64,000 bases of DNA from Natronorubrum halalkaliphilum (GTDB lineage Archaea > Halobacteriota > Halobacteria > Halobacteriales > Natrialbaceae), in contig NZ_WUYX01000021.1 in NCBI RefSeq assembly GCF_009834785.1, positions 46,811-110,810 of the forward strand, written 5' to 3'. This document shows, piece by piece, positions 35,933 to 45,172 of this stretch. A model generated the notes under the pieces. It was not told where the DNA came from. It worked only from the letters and a program-made list of their open reading frames with translations, and made no database searches. A program made the position numbers and the translations under genes. Position 1 is the stretch's first letter, and each line of letters begins with the position of its first letter.

Positions 35933-36465
35933 TGGAGGTTTTCGAATGTACCCTTTCGATCGACGATCTGGACGCGTTCGTGGCCGAACTCGGCGACGTC
36001 GGCGACCGTCACGGCGTGACGATACAGGCGTTCGACGCGCGCTACGTCGCCGATCGGGCCCACCTCGAGCGGAGCGTCGAACTGGCTGACCGCGCCATCG
36101 CCCGCGGCGAGAACATCGCCCGGGATCGAGCCGTCGAGATCCTGCTGTACGCCGCCGGCCGCCGGCAGATCGATCGCGCCCTCGAGATGGGCGTCGGCGA
36201 GGGCGAGACCCGAGCCGTGATCCTGATCGACGACGGGTCCGGTGGAACCGAAGGCGGTCCGAGTGAGGCCGAAACGGCCGCTCGGAACGGGCTCGCGGAT
36301 CTGGACGCCGTCGTTGCCACGGAGCCGACGCTCGAGTTCGAGGGGCGGGGCGAGGAGACCCTCTGTGCGTTCTTCGACGTCACCGACGCGGAGCGAGCGG
36401 CGACCGACGCGTCTCTTGCAGAACTGGTCGGCGAACGGGTGGCGTTGCTCGAGGTCGAAAAGTAG
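35932..36465 (+). CDS. cgi121: KEOPS complex subunit Cgi121
   Basis: 177 residues of the Cgi121/TPRKB family: an N-terminal ECTLSIDDLDAFVAELG, the core VQAFDARYVADRAHL-like region, and NIARDRAVEILLYAAGRRQI, which contacts Bud32. Cgi121 binds the tRNA 3' end for the KEOPS complex, which transfers the threonylcarbamoyl group made by TsaC (11333) to A37. It is translationally coupled to hel308. It is about 30 residues longer than the shortest archaeal forms, mostly from an acidic loop. Confidence 0.93.
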   Translation: MEVFECTLSIDDLDAFVAELGDVGDRHGVTIQAFDARYVADRAHLERSVELADRAIARGENIARDRAVEILLYAAGRRQIDRALEMGVGEGETRAVILIDDGSGGTEGGPSEAETAARNGLADLDAVVATEPTLEFEGRGEETLCAFFDVTDAERAATDASLAELVGERVALLEVEK

Positions 36466-36693
36466 CGAGAGCGTCTCCCGGTTCGACCTCGGCCTCGGTC
36501 TCGAGGGAGGAGTCAGTACAAGTCGCCGAGACGAGCAATTACTCGCGGCTCTCACCGGAACCGGTGTGGACGAAATCGAAAGCCGAGAACTCGAAACTGA
36601 GAGCCGAGAGCTGAGACCTGCGAACTGAGTGTCGAGAACCGAAAGTCGATTTTGCCAAACCCTTAACTCCGGATAGCAGGGAGAGTAGCTATT

Positions 36694-37257
36694 ATGGCAC
36701 GCATACGGCAGTGGGAGCCCGAGGAAGTAGACGACGAGGAGATCCAGGAAATATTCGAGTACGTTCGGGAGAACCAGGGATCCGTTCCGAACCACTTCAA
36801 GATCGAGGCCAACTTCCCCGAACTATTCAAACACGTATTCAACACGCAGCGGGCGCTCTGGGAGGACGGTCCGCTGTCGATAGAGACGATGGAGCAAATC
36901 GCCATCGCCGTTTCGATGGCGAACGACTGCGACTACTGTACGGGCGCTCACTGTACGATTCTCGGGAACAAGGGCACCGATCGGAAGGAGATCGTCGCGT
37001 TCCAGGAAGGGGTCAAAGGCGGCTCGCTAAACGAGTTCGAACAGACCGTTATCGACTTCGCGCTCCAGGTGAACGACGACCCTCACGGCGTTACGGAAGC
37101 GGATATCGACGAACTCCGGGCAGATCACGACCTGTCCGACAAAGCGTTACTGCAGATCGTTCAAGGCGTCAACGCGTTTGCGGCTGCCAACCGCGTGAAT
37201 ATCGTCTTCGACACGGAGTACGATCACCCGTGGAAACGAGGGTCCGCCGAGGACTGA
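36694..37257 (+). CDS. carboxymuconolactone decarboxylase / AhpD-like protein
   Basis: 187 residues, all-helical. The AhpD-like active site CDYCTGAHC (Cys79, Cys82, His86) lies in the second half of a CMD domain. Proteins of this set are alkylhydroperoxidase-like dithiol enzymes. The redox partner is unknown. Its TGA stop (37255-37257) is the left flank of inverted-repeat element C2. Confidence 0.88.
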   Translation: MARIRQWEPEEVDDEEIQEIFEYVRENQGSVPNHFKIEANFPELFKHVFNTQRALWEDGPLSIETMEQIAIAVSMANDCDYCTGAHCTILGNKGTDRKEIVAFQEGVKGGSLNEFEQTVIDFALQVNDDPHGVTEADIDELRADHDLSDKALLQIVQGVNAFAAANRVNIVFDTEYDHPWKRGSAED

Positions 37258-37332
37258 GACGGACTGCTGTACCCCACTGACGGCAATCCGCAAAACCAGC
37301 GGGGGCGCTCGGAATCGTTACAGCAGACCGTA
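37258..37332 (+). repeat. 80-bp-class element C2 (75 bp)
   Basis: Ends GACGGACTGCTGTA and TTACAGCAGACCGTA. The left flank is the TGA stop of the preceding gene; the right flank is TAG, so the duplication is imperfect. The interior differs from the A-type hairpin but matches C4 in layout. Confidence 0.78.
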
Positions 37333-37452
37333 TAGCGCGGTCCGCGGGTTCGCGTTGGACGCGACGACGACGGAGCGGTCGAAACGGTGGTGTGATCGGT
37401 CAGGGACTCGAGGACCCAAATCTCCGAAAGTGACGACACCGAGAGCGACCGT

Positions 37453-38034
37453 TCAGCCGGGCAGGACGACGTTGATCGCGGCGACGACGATCCCCGCCAG
37501 CCCCATCCGCACGGCGGCGACGTACCACCGCTGTCTCGAGATCGACGCTAGATAGACGCCGAACGTCGCCAGGATCGCGATCCCCACGAGAATCGACGCC
37601 AAGACGGCCTGAAACATCGTGAAGACGACGCCCTCGAGCGCCAGCGGCGAGAGCGTCAACACGATCGCGAGTATCGGACCCGTGGCGCTCGCGGTCGCGT
37701 GGACGATCTGTGCCGCCCGGTGCTCGCGCTGGACGCGTGTGTCCTCGAGTTCGGTGAGCATCGATCGCTCGAGCCGTTCTTGTTCGGCCAGCGCTTCCGC
37801 GCGTTCGATCTCCCAGACGCTCCAGACGCCGGAGGTCCCGAGACCGACGGCCGCGCCGAGACCGATCGTAATCGCCGTGACTCCGTTATCGATCCCGGAA
37901 AGGTACGCGCCGACGACGACGCCGATGCTCGTGAGCGTGCCGTCGAACCCGTTGGCGATGAAGTACCGTCGGGAAATCGAGCGAACGTCATCCTTTCCGA
38001 GGACACGCTTGAGTCGGGCGAATCGACCGGCCAT
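37453..38034 (-). CDS. VIT1/CCC1-family metal transporter-like protein
   Basis: 193 residues with five hydrophobic segments, the first being ANGFDGTLTSIGVVVGAYLSG, which matches the first helix block of VIT1/CCC1 iron/manganese transporters. A charged helical loop (about 75-105) replaces the metal-binding cytosolic domain in shorter form. It starts 3 bases after the stop of the DUF211 gene upstream, so the two form an operon. Metal specificity is inferred from the family only. Confidence 0.82.
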   Translation of the reverse strand: MAGRFARLKRVLGKDDVRSISRRYFIANGFDGTLTSIGVVVGAYLSGIDNGVTAITIGLGAAVGLGTSGVWSVWEIERAEALAEQERLERSMLTELEDTRVQREHRAAQIVHATASATGPILAIVLTLSPLALEGVVFTMFQAVLASILVGIAILATFGVYLASISRQRWYVAAVRMGLAGIVVAAINVVLPG

Positions 38035-38036
38035 CG

Positions 38037-38321
38037 TCAGCTATCGACCCAGGGGTCCCCAACGGTCCGCGACCCGCAGGCGACCTGATCGATCGAGTGA
38101 ATCGACGCGCTCAGATCCTCGATCTCGGTACGGATCGTCTCCAGATCGAGGTTCTCTCCTTCGATCGTCACGCGAAGCGTCTTTACGTTCTCGTCGACCT
38201 CGACGACCGTCGCGGTGACCGCATCGAGCCCCTCGAGGTCCCCGAGCTGCGTCGTGAACGTAACGACACTGGGATCGTGCGGTTTCAGCACGTCCAGTAC
38301 GAGTCGGCGTATCGGAGCCAT
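38037..38321 (-). CDS. DUF211 protein
   Basis: 94 residues of the DUF211 family, a small ferredoxin-like fold. It begins MAPIRRLVLDVLKPHDPS and keeps the VTATVVEVDENVKTLRVTIEG strand pair. Structures of relatives show a putative metal-binding oligomer. It is directly upstream of, and nearly overlapping, the VIT1-like gene, which suggests a metal-linked partnership. Confidence 0.88.
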   Translation of the reverse strand: MAPIRRLVLDVLKPHDPSVVTFTTQLGDLEGLDAVTATVVEVDENVKTLRVTIEGENLDLETIRTEIEDLSASIHSIDQVACGSRTVGDPWVDS

Positions 38322-38437
38322 AGGCGTTCGAACGGCGGGCGAACGGAAAGGCCTACGGACCCCGGAACGTCACGCGGACGGCGAGACACTCACCATCCGG
38401 ACGGCACGCTCTTGTACGATCCCGTGATACCCTCGCT

Positions 38438-39802
38438 ATGACCACCCTCGAGGATGCCATCGAGATCGGCGGCTGCGAGGTCCCCAACCGACTCTATCGC
38501 GCGCCGTTGCTCGAGTGTGCGGGGAACGGCCCCGACGCCGTCGACACGCTGATCGACGATCTCGAGCCCGCTGCGGCGTCGGGCGTCGGGCTGCTCTGTC
38601 AGGGCGCGACGATCGTCCGGGGCGACGGCGGCTGTGCCGCACCCGGAATGACTCGCGTCCACGACCCCGACTTCGTGGACCGACTGTCGCGGTTGACCGA
38701 CCGAATCCATGACCACGGCAGTCGGATCTTCATACAACTCGAGCACGGCGGACTCCGCAGTATGGAGACCTGGCACGCCGAGTACCGCCGGGAGCACCCG
38801 GAGCTGGAGCAGCTGGCGGTCTCGAAGCCGCCGTGGCAGTTGCGACTCCTCGACCGGCTGGGAATGCTCTCGTACAATCCGGACGTCCTCTCCACGGAGG
38901 AAGTGTACGAACTCGCCGCCGATTTCGGTCGCGCGGCCGCGTACGCCGCCGACGCGGGCTACGACGGCATCCATCTCTCGGGGGCGAACATGGGCATCGT
39001 CCAGCAGTTTCTGTCGCCGTTTTACAACCGACGCGACGACGAGTTCGGGGGAAGCCCCGAAGCGCGACTCGAATTCCTCGCGCTCGTCCACGACGAGATC
39101 CGCGAGCGCGCCGGCGACGTTCCGCTGCTGACCAAGGTCCCGGCCGAGACGCCCGCCCCGCCGTCGCCGATCGTTCGGCGGAAACTCTCGCTGACCGACG
39201 GGGTCGAAATCGCTCGGCGACTCGAGAAAATCGGCTACGATGCAGTCGCCCCCGTCCAGACCTCGGTCGTCTGGGACATGAGCATCGTCCGCGGAAAGTA
39301 CCCCGACCGGGCCTGGGAGAACGAGAGCCTGCGAGACGAGTACGACGCGGCCTTCGGGGGTGCAACGCGCAGGCGGCTGGTGGCGCTTGGCAACTGGCTC
39401 GAGTCGCTGCAGTACGACTTCGAACCCGCCTGGAACGAGGCGTTCTGCCGGCGGGTTCGCGAGCAGGTGTCGATTCCCGTGCTCAACGAGGGCGGGATCC
39501 GAAACCGGGCCCAGATGGATCGACTGCTCGGCGACTCGAGCGACGGTCGCGGAGCGACGGCCGCGGAGCCCGCCTGTGACATGGTCGGCATGGCTCGCCC
39601 CTTCTACGCCGAACCGCGGGTCGGTGCGCGACTGCTCGAGACGGACACCACGGCAGGGGACGACGCCCCTCGCGTTCTCTGTGAAAGCTGTAACAACTGT
39701 ACGGTCCCACAGGTGACCGGCGCGCCGGGGATCTGCCGAACGCCGGCCGTCCTGCGAAAACGCGGCGAACTCGAGCGCGAGGGCGCGTACGAACGACAGT
39801 GA
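38438..39802 (+). CDS. NADH:flavin oxidoreductase (old yellow enzyme-like)
   Basis: 454 residues. A TIM-barrel FMN domain with PNRLYRAPLLECAGNG at the N-terminus, IFIQLEHGG, the YDGIHLSGAN block, and the LNEGGIRN and MVGMARPF phosphate-binding parts. Near the C-terminus CESCNNC followed by CRT resembles the iron-sulfur region of the 2,4-dienoyl-CoA reductase branch, but the protein ends soon after, so the FAD/NAD domain is missing. The substrate is unknown. Confidence 0.88.
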   Translation: MTTLEDAIEIGGCEVPNRLYRAPLLECAGNGPDAVDTLIDDLEPAAASGVGLLCQGATIVRGDGGCAAPGMTRVHDPDFVDRLSRLTDRIHDHGSRIFIQLEHGGLRSMETWHAEYRREHPELEQLAVSKPPWQLRLLDRLGMLSYNPDVLSTEEVYELAADFGRAAAYAADAGYDGIHLSGANMGIVQQFLSPFYNRRDDEFGGSPEARLEFLALVHDEIRERAGDVPLLTKVPAETPAPPSPIVRRKLSLTDGVEIARRLEKIGYDAVAPVQTSVVWDMSIVRGKYPDRAWENESLRDEYDAAFGGATRRRLVALGNWLESLQYDFEPAWNEAFCRRVREQVSIPVLNEGGIRNRAQMDRLLGDSSDGRGATAAEPACDMVGMARPFYAEPRVGARLLETDTTAGDDAPRVLCESCNNCTVPQVTGAPGICRTPAVLRKRGELEREGAYERQ

Positions 39803-39817
39803 GAACAACCAGGAGTC

Positions 39818-40576
39818 TCAGGCCGTGACGACGTCACGGGTCAACTCCTCGAGCGTCAGTTCGCGGGTGTAGTCGGGCGCTTCGACCTCGAGCAGCGAAT
39901 CGGGCTCGAGGCCGGTAAAGTGAAGCGTCAGTTCGTAGGAGCCGTCCGAATCGACGACGCTCATTTCGCGCTTGTCGGCACCGACGGTTCGAACGGAGAC
40001 GTATTCGCCGGCGTAGGCCGGATCGGACTGACCCTGAACGTGGTAGGCGGGGAGGCTCGCACTGGTTTCCTCGACCTCTGCACCCTCGATCGGATAGCCG
40101 AAGTCGATCCAGGCCTGGAACCCTTCGTCCAGCGCGTAGACGTTCTCGTAGCCGTCGTCGATCAACGCTGCAGCGCGCTGGCCAGCCATCGCGTGCGGAC
40201 AGACGCAGTAGGTGACGATTCGATCGTCCTGTGACCAGTCTGCAACCGGGTCGTCGCTGACGCCGTCAGGTGCACTGCTCAGCGCGGCACCGGTGATGCG
40301 CGCGTCCTCGAACGAACTGGGGCCGCGCGTATCGACGATCCGTGTTTCTTGCCGTTGATACCAGTAAAAAACGTCCTCGATCGGTGCGAGCGGTACCTCG
40401 ATCCCGTCGAACGCCTTCGTCGCGTAGGCATCGGTATCGATCGACCGCTCGTCGGGCATCGACTCCGGTTCCGGACCGTACCCGTCACTCTGTTCGCCAT
40501 CGTCGCCGCCGAGACACCCCCCAACGCTCGTTACCGCTACCGCCGCACTCATCGCGAGAAACTGCCGTCGATTCAT
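39818..40576 (-). CDS. Tat lipoprotein with rhodanese domain
   Basis: 252 residues. MNRRQFL twin-arginine signal and lipobox VGGC with Cys21. A rhodanese domain spans about residues 62-170 with IVDTRGPSSF and the active loop YCVCPHAMAGQRA (Cys124/Cys126). A further beta domain follows to the C-terminus. It is predicted to sit on the outer face of the membrane. Sulfur transfer is possible but the substrate is unknown. The loop with CxCPH is the type I recall from haloarchaeal rhodaneses. Confidence 0.85.
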   Translation of the reverse strand: MNRRQFLAMSAAVAVTSVGGCLGGDDGEQSDGYGPEPESMPDERSIDTDAYATKAFDGIEVPLAPIEDVFYWYQRQETRIVDTRGPSSFEDARITGAALSSAPDGVSDDPVADWSQDDRIVTYCVCPHAMAGQRAAALIDDGYENVYALDEGFQAWIDFGYPIEGAEVEETSASLPAYHVQGQSDPAYAGEYVSVRTVGADKREMSVVDSDGSYELTLHFTGLEPDSLLEVEAPDYTRELTLEELTRDVVTA

Positions 40577-40704
40577 TAGCGGCTGCTACGTAGTCCGCTT
40601 CAATAGGGGTTCTGGTCGGCGACATCTCGTGCAGACCCCTTCGTTTCAACTGGAGATGCGGAGATGGGGCGCTGAGAGTTCTCGAGTCGAAAGAACGGGA
40701 AGAG

Positions 40705-40777
40705 TAGTCCATGCTGGATTCGAACCAGCGTCGGAGCCCCCAGAAGGCTCCAGGATTGGCCTCTACCCCAATGGACT
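40705..40777 (-). tRNA. tRNA-Gln (anticodon CTG)
   Basis: 73 bases. Acceptor AGTCCAT pairs with ATGGACT. The anticodon stem is GAGCC/GGCTC with loop TTCTGGG (CTG at 34-36). The T arm is GCTGG TTCGAAT CCAGC and the discriminator is A. CCA is not encoded and no intron is seen. Confidence 0.9.
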
Positions 40778-40934
40778 GACATGTTTCCGTCGGTCCCGAT
40801 TTCCGACGGTGTACTCCTTCGTAGCGGCCGTTCGTATTAGAGTGTTACGAACTCGATCGGGCAAATCACGAGACGGTACGATGATCAGTATAAGTCTCGG
40901 GTGGGTAACTCGACACGAGAGAGTCGGATATCAA

Positions 40935-41720
40935 TTACGCTATCGGAGGCGTGTGGTGTTCTTTTCGGTGACAATTCGCACAGAGAACAAGACACCGATC
41001 GATTTCGGATCGGATACGGTCTATCAGGTGACCGTTGGAGACGAGTTTCGCGACGGTGGCCTCCTTTTTATCACCGTGGTGATGGAAGTCCAGACAGGCG
41101 GGGTCCGACTCATCACACCTTCCACATCCGGACTCTCGCTTTCGACTGTGAACCCATCGTCGGCGTCCCTGTCTCGGCTGTGTGTAATGCAGTTTCCGGT
41201 GGCAGTTCGCACACAGAACCTCACACTTCGAAATTTCCTCCCGGAGTGCGTCTTTCCCGTAGCCGAAGGTTACCATTCGCCCGACCGCCATCTCCTTTGT
41301 CGTCTCGTCAGTGTGGTGGAAGTCCAAACAGGCGGCAGAATTGACGTCACATCGTGAACAGCCTCGTTCACTCTTTCGCTCGTTGATCCACGAACGAAGC
41401 CGAGACCGACGACGTGACGTCCGCTCTTTGTTCCACTCGGCGTTCCGATAGTGCCACCGCTGGTCCACGCTGAGTTCCCCCCAGGACGTTCCCGCGGGGA
41501 GTTCGACATCGTCCGGTTCCGGGCCGACTCGAGGGCCCCTGGAGTGGGACGTTTCCAGTCCAGCACGCTCTTTCGCCTCGTTCCAGCCGCCACACGTCCG
41601 GATAATCGTCGCCGACGCGGGCGTCAGCCCTAGCTCCTCGTACTGGGCTTTCGTCGGCGACTCGCCAAGTCGATCCGCGGCTTCCTGTAGCGCCTCAAGA
41701 CACGCCGCTTCAGTCGTCAC
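40935..41720 (-). CDS. double HNH-type zinc protein with homing-endonuclease-associated repeat
   Basis: 261 residues from a GTG at 41720, with a TATA box about 27 bases upstream. An N-terminal homing-endonuclease-associated HNH repeat (about 5-53) is followed by two copies of an HNH zinc module. The first spans 121-178 (CSRC, DFHH, LCANCHRKLH) and the second 199-255 (CGRC, DFHH, LCANCHRKEH). HNH modules cut DNA in homing and restriction systems; two in one chain is unusual. The gene lies just upstream of tRNA-Gln on the same strand, and its DNA looks less GC-rich than its neighbours, so it may be mobile or recently acquired. Confidence 0.82.
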   Translation of the reverse strand: MTTEAACLEALQEAADRLGESPTKAQYEELGLTPASATIIRTCGGWNEAKERAGLETSHSRGPRVGPEPDDVELPAGTSWGELSVDQRWHYRNAEWNKERTSRRRSRLRSWINERKSERGCSRCDVNSAACLDFHHTDETTKEMAVGRMVTFGYGKDALREEISKCEVLCANCHRKLHYTQPRQGRRRWVHSRKRESGCGRCDESDPACLDFHHHGDKKEATVAKLVSNGHLIDRIRSEIDRCLVLCANCHRKEHHTPPIA

Positions 41721-41742
41721 ACGGCAGTTGGCCGCGGCTTCG

Positions 41743-41750
41743 TATATAAA
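41743..41750 (-). promoter_or_regulatory. TATA box of the double-HNH gene
   Basis: TATATAAA, centred about 27 bases before the GTG at 41720 on the minus strand. Confidence 0.6.
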
Positions 41751-41838
41751 TCATAGCCCGAAAAGTACACAGTTTCGATGAATCACCGCTCGAGTCCGAA
41801 CCGACATTCCTTTTCCTCCCTCCCGCACACTCACGCAT

Positions 41839-42429
41839 ATGTACGTCGGACGATTCGTCGTTGTCGGTCCCGAAGTCGGCGCGTACCGCGTCTCTTCGCG
41901 CTCGTTCCCGAACCGAGAGATCACCGCACGAGAGGAGTCCCTCACCGTCGGCCCCACGGAAGACGCCCCGGAGACGGACAACCCCTACGTCTCCTACAAC
42001 TGCCTGCGTGTCGTCGACACGCCGACGGGCGAGACGGCCGCGTTCGGCAACGGCTCCCATGTCGATCCGATCGCAGAGAAACTCGAGTTGGGGTATCCCG
42101 CTCGAGACGCCCTTGCGGAGAGTCTGCTGGCGCTGGATTACGAAAAGGACGACTACGACACGCCCCGCATCGCGGCGACGATCGGCGGCGACGGCGAGGC
42201 GCTGATCGGCACGGTTCGGAAGGACGCCCTGCTCATCGAAACCGTCGACGAACCGACGCTGGTGGCGACCTACGAGAAGGACACGCCCGAGGCGTTCGAT
42301 CTCGAGGCCGAGAGTGCCGAAGACGCGGCGCAAGCGGTCTACGACCTCGAGTTCGAACACGCCGTCTGTGCGGCTGGCATCGCGCGGACGGACGACGGTT
42401 TCGAGACTGCGATCGAGAACGGAAGCTGA
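41839..42429 (+). CDS. purO: IMP cyclohydrolase, archaeal PurO type
   Basis: 196 residues, close to the usual length of archaeal PurO. The start [20 protein letters not shown] and the SFPNR block match the family. The enzyme closes FAICAR to IMP, the last step of purine synthesis, in archaea that lack PurH cyclohydrolase. No other pur gene is beside it. Confidence 0.9.
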   Translation: MYVGRFVVVGPEVGAYRVSSRSFPNREITAREESLTVGPTEDAPETDNPYVSYNCLRVVDTPTGETAAFGNGSHVDPIAEKLELGYPARDALAESLLALDYEKDDYDTPRIAATIGGDGEALIGTVRKDALLIETVDEPTLVATYEKDTPEAFDLEAESAEDAAQAVYDLEFEHAVCAAGIARTDDGFETAIENGS

Positions 42430-42458
42430 AACCGAAACCGAAACCGAAACTGAAACCG
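42429..42458 (+). repeat. short GAAACC tandem repeat
   Basis: Four to five imperfect copies of the 6-bp unit GAAACC right after the purO stop; one unit is GAAACT. Confidence 0.75.
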
Positions 42459-42592
42459 ACGCAGCCGTCGCCGAGTCCCGGTTCCCCACTAACAGCCCCG
42501 TTCGCAGTCACGTTCGCGAGCGGTCTGTCCCGCATCGCACTCGAACAGCGAGCGGCTAACCTACAAACCCCTTGCTACTGTTAGCGACGGAC

Positions 42593-43261
42593 ATGAAGGT
42601 CGGACTCATTTCGGACGTCCACAGCAATCGGGTCGCTCTCGAGGCCGTCCTCGAGGCGATGCCGCCGGTCGATCAGCTCCTGTGTGCCGGCGACGTCGTC
42701 GGCTACAATCCCTGGCCCGGCGACTGCGTCGACGTACTCCGGGATCGGAACGTCCCGACGGTGATGGGCAACCACGACGCCGCGGTCGTCGAGGGAACCG
42801 CGTTCCGATTCAACGGGATGGCGCGGGCCGGCGTCGAGCACGCTAAAACACGCCTCGAGGAGGATCAGCTCGCGTGGCTCGAGTCCCTGCCCGAAGAGCG
42901 ACTCGCCTGCGACGGGCGGGTAAAACTCGTCCACGGCCATCCCGACGACCCGGACCGATACACCCGGTACACCTACCCGAAGGAGTTCTCGCCCGGCCTG
43001 CTCGAGGACGAAGACGTCCTCGTGCTCGGCCACACGCACGTCCAGGGCGTCGAGCAGTTTGCGGAGGGGATCGTGGTCAATCCGGGCAGCGTCGGGCAAC
43101 CGCGAGACGGCGATCCGCGGGCGGGGTACGCGGTGGTCGACCTCGACGGATTGACCGTCGAAACGCACCGCGTCGAGTACGATATCGAAGCTGTTCAGGA
43201 AGCCGTTACGGAAGCGGGACTCCCCGACCGGATCGGGCAACGGTTAGCCCGCGGGAAGTGA
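42593..43261 (+). CDS. calcineurin-like metallophosphoesterase (YfcE-like)
   Basis: 222 residues from ATG 42593. It has the five metallophosphoesterase blocks: ISDVHSN (6-12), GDVVGYNPWP, GNHD, VHGHP, and GHTH. It is a soluble binuclear-metal phosphatase or phosphodiesterase of the YfcE type; substrate is unknown. It is followed 66 bp later by an aminotransferase on the same strand. Confidence 0.9.
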   Translation: MKVGLISDVHSNRVALEAVLEAMPPVDQLLCAGDVVGYNPWPGDCVDVLRDRNVPTVMGNHDAAVVEGTAFRFNGMARAGVEHAKTRLEEDQLAWLESLPEERLACDGRVKLVHGHPDDPDRYTRYTYPKEFSPGLLEDEDVLVLGHTHVQGVEQFAEGIVVNPGSVGQPRDGDPRAGYAVVDLDGLTVETHRVEYDIEAVQEAVTEAGLPDRIGQRLARGK

Positions 43262-43327
43262 CGCGGGAGGGTCGATCGGTCGCGTGCTGAACAGAGGGTA
43301 TATGATTCGTCTCCGCTGATACCCCCT

Positions 43328-44398
43328 ATGGAGATTCCTCCGTTCGAACTGGAGCGGTGGCTCGACAACTACGAGCCCGACGCCGACCTGATGCTCGCCG
43401 AAAGCGGCGTTCGGAGTCTTCCCGCCGATCGGTTCGATCTCGACGTCGGCGAACTCGGCTACGTCATCCCGACCGACGGCTCCCCGGCGTTCCGGGCGAA
43501 GATCGCCGAACGGTACGGGCGCGACGCTGCGGAGGTCGTTCTCACCTGCGGCACGCAAGAAGCGGACTACCTCACGTTCACGGCGCTCCTGGAGGAAGGT
43601 GACCACAGCGTGGTCGTCTCCCCGACCTACCAGTCGCTCGCGAGCGTCCCCGCCGCCATCGGCGAGGTAACCGAAGTCCGGACCGAGCCGCCTGACTGGG
43701 AGCTCTCCGTCGATGCCGTCGCGGAGGCGATGCGCCCGGAAACGCGACTCGTCGTGCTCACGAATCCGAGCAATCCGACGGGTAAGTACCTCGAGCTGGA
43801 GACGGTACAGGCGCTGTACGACCTCGTCGAGGACCGCGACGCCTTCCTCCTCGTCGATGAAGTCTACCGGATGCTGGCCGCTGACCCGCACGCCCCCGCT
43901 GCGTCGCTCGGACCGCGAGCGATGTCGACCGCCGGCGTCTCGAAGTCCTACGGCCTCGCGGGGGCGCGTCTCGGATGGGTCGTCGCAGAGCAAGGACTCG
44001 CGGACCGGGTTCGGAAGTGGAAGGACTATACGACGATTTCGCCGCCGATTATCGGGCAACACATCGCTGAACAGGCGCTCGGCGAGCAGGAAGCCGACAT
44101 TCTCGCGGCCAACCGTCGTCACGCGAGGGCAAACCGCGAACGCGTCGCCGAGTTCGTCGACCGCTACGATCTGGAGTGGTACGAACCGACGGGCGTCAAC
44201 GGCTTCCCGACGATTCCGGACGGGTTCGAGAACGGCAAGGAGTTCTGTCGAACGCTGTTCGAGGCCGAGAGCGTCGTCCTCGCGCCCGGCGAGGTCTTCG
44301 GCTATCCGAACCGATTCCGAATCGGATTCGGTCTGCACACCGACGAACTCGAGGCGGGCCTCGAGCGAATCGGTCGACACATCGAAACGTACGGCTGA
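43328..44398 (+). CDS. class I/II PLP-dependent aminotransferase
   Basis: 356 residues. The fold-type I motifs are TNPSNPTGKYLE, VDEVYRML, and the PLP lysine in GVSKSYGLAGARLGW (Lys206), followed by a C-terminal Arg region FRIGFGLHTDE. The short N-terminus is like that of capreomycidine-synthase-like and related aminotransferases. The amino acid substrate is not predictable from these motifs. Confidence 0.9.
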   Translation: MEIPPFELERWLDNYEPDADLMLAESGVRSLPADRFDLDVGELGYVIPTDGSPAFRAKIAERYGRDAAEVVLTCGTQEADYLTFTALLEEGDHSVVVSPTYQSLASVPAAIGEVTEVRTEPPDWELSVDAVAEAMRPETRLVVLTNPSNPTGKYLELETVQALYDLVEDRDAFLLVDEVYRMLAADPHAPAASLGPRAMSTAGVSKSYGLAGARLGWVVAEQGLADRVRKWKDYTTISPPIIGQHIAEQALGEQEADILAANRRHARANRERVAEFVDRYDLEWYEPTGVNGFPTIPDGFENGKEFCRTLFEAESVVLAPGEVFGYPNRFRIGFGLHTDELEAGLERIGRHIETYG

Positions 44399-44628
44399 CA
44401 ACGCGTCTACGGGACCGACCGCAGCGGGGCGAGAAACGAATCTTTTTACACGGACTGGACTGCTAGGTTCGTCCATGCTATCCACCGGCCACACCGCGTG
44501 TACCGACAGCAAACGCCCGCGTCACGTTGTGGCCCGGTGTCATCTGGCACCGACTCGAGCGTCGGCGCGAGTCCACCAGCGTCGCTTTTCCACCGTTACC
44601 CCGGATTCACAGCCACGGTCACAGACAC

Positions 44629-45138
44629 ATGTTCGGACGACTGCGTGAAGACGCCCGGACGATGTGCGAGCGCGACCCCGCCGCGACGGGGTGTCTCGAG
44701 GTCGTGCTCTGTTATCCCGGGCTCCACGCCGTCTGGGCCCACGGACTCATCCACTGGCTCTGGAACCGCGGCTTTCGGCTGCTCGCACGGCTACTGTCAC
44801 ACATCGTCCGGCTGCTAACGGGGGTCGAGATCCACCCCGGGGCGACGATCGGTCGACGGGTGACGATCGATCACGGAATGGGTATCGTCATCGGCGAGAC
44901 GGCCGAAATCGGCGACGACGTTCACATGTATCACGGCGTCACGCTCGGCGGCGGGACGAACGAGCCGGTCAAACGACATCCGACGGTCGAGAGCGGTGCT
45001 CAACTCGGCGCGAACGCGACGCTGTTAGGCGACATTACGGTCGGCGAAGACGCCGCCGTCGGGGCGGGATCGGTCGTCACCCGGGACGTCGAACCTGGCG
45101 CGACTGTTGCCGGCGTCCCGGCAGAACGAGTGGAGTAA
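44629..45138 (+). CDS. cysE: serine O-acetyltransferase
   Basis: 169 residues from ATG 44629; the open frame upstream is not conserved. A helical N-terminus ([16 protein letters not shown]) leads into left-handed beta-helix hexapeptide repeats (about 75-155) with [17 protein letters not shown] and the His of [10 protein letters not shown]. It transfers acetyl from acetyl-CoA to serine in cysteine synthesis. It is the short form, as in many archaea. Confidence 0.93.
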   Translation: MFGRLREDARTMCERDPAATGCLEVVLCYPGLHAVWAHGLIHWLWNRGFRLLARLLSHIVRLLTGVEIHPGATIGRRVTIDHGMGIVIGETAEIGDDVHMYHGVTLGGGTNEPVKRHPTVESGAQLGANATLLGDITVGEDAAVGAGSVVTRDVEPGATVAGVPAERVE

Positions 45139-45172
45139 CCCTCGAAGCGGACGAACGGCCATCGATGTGCGA

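Noticed and set aside
42581..43240. 219-codon minus-strand frame opposite the metallophosphoesterase
   Set aside because: The plus strand has all five catalytic blocks of the family; the minus frame has none.
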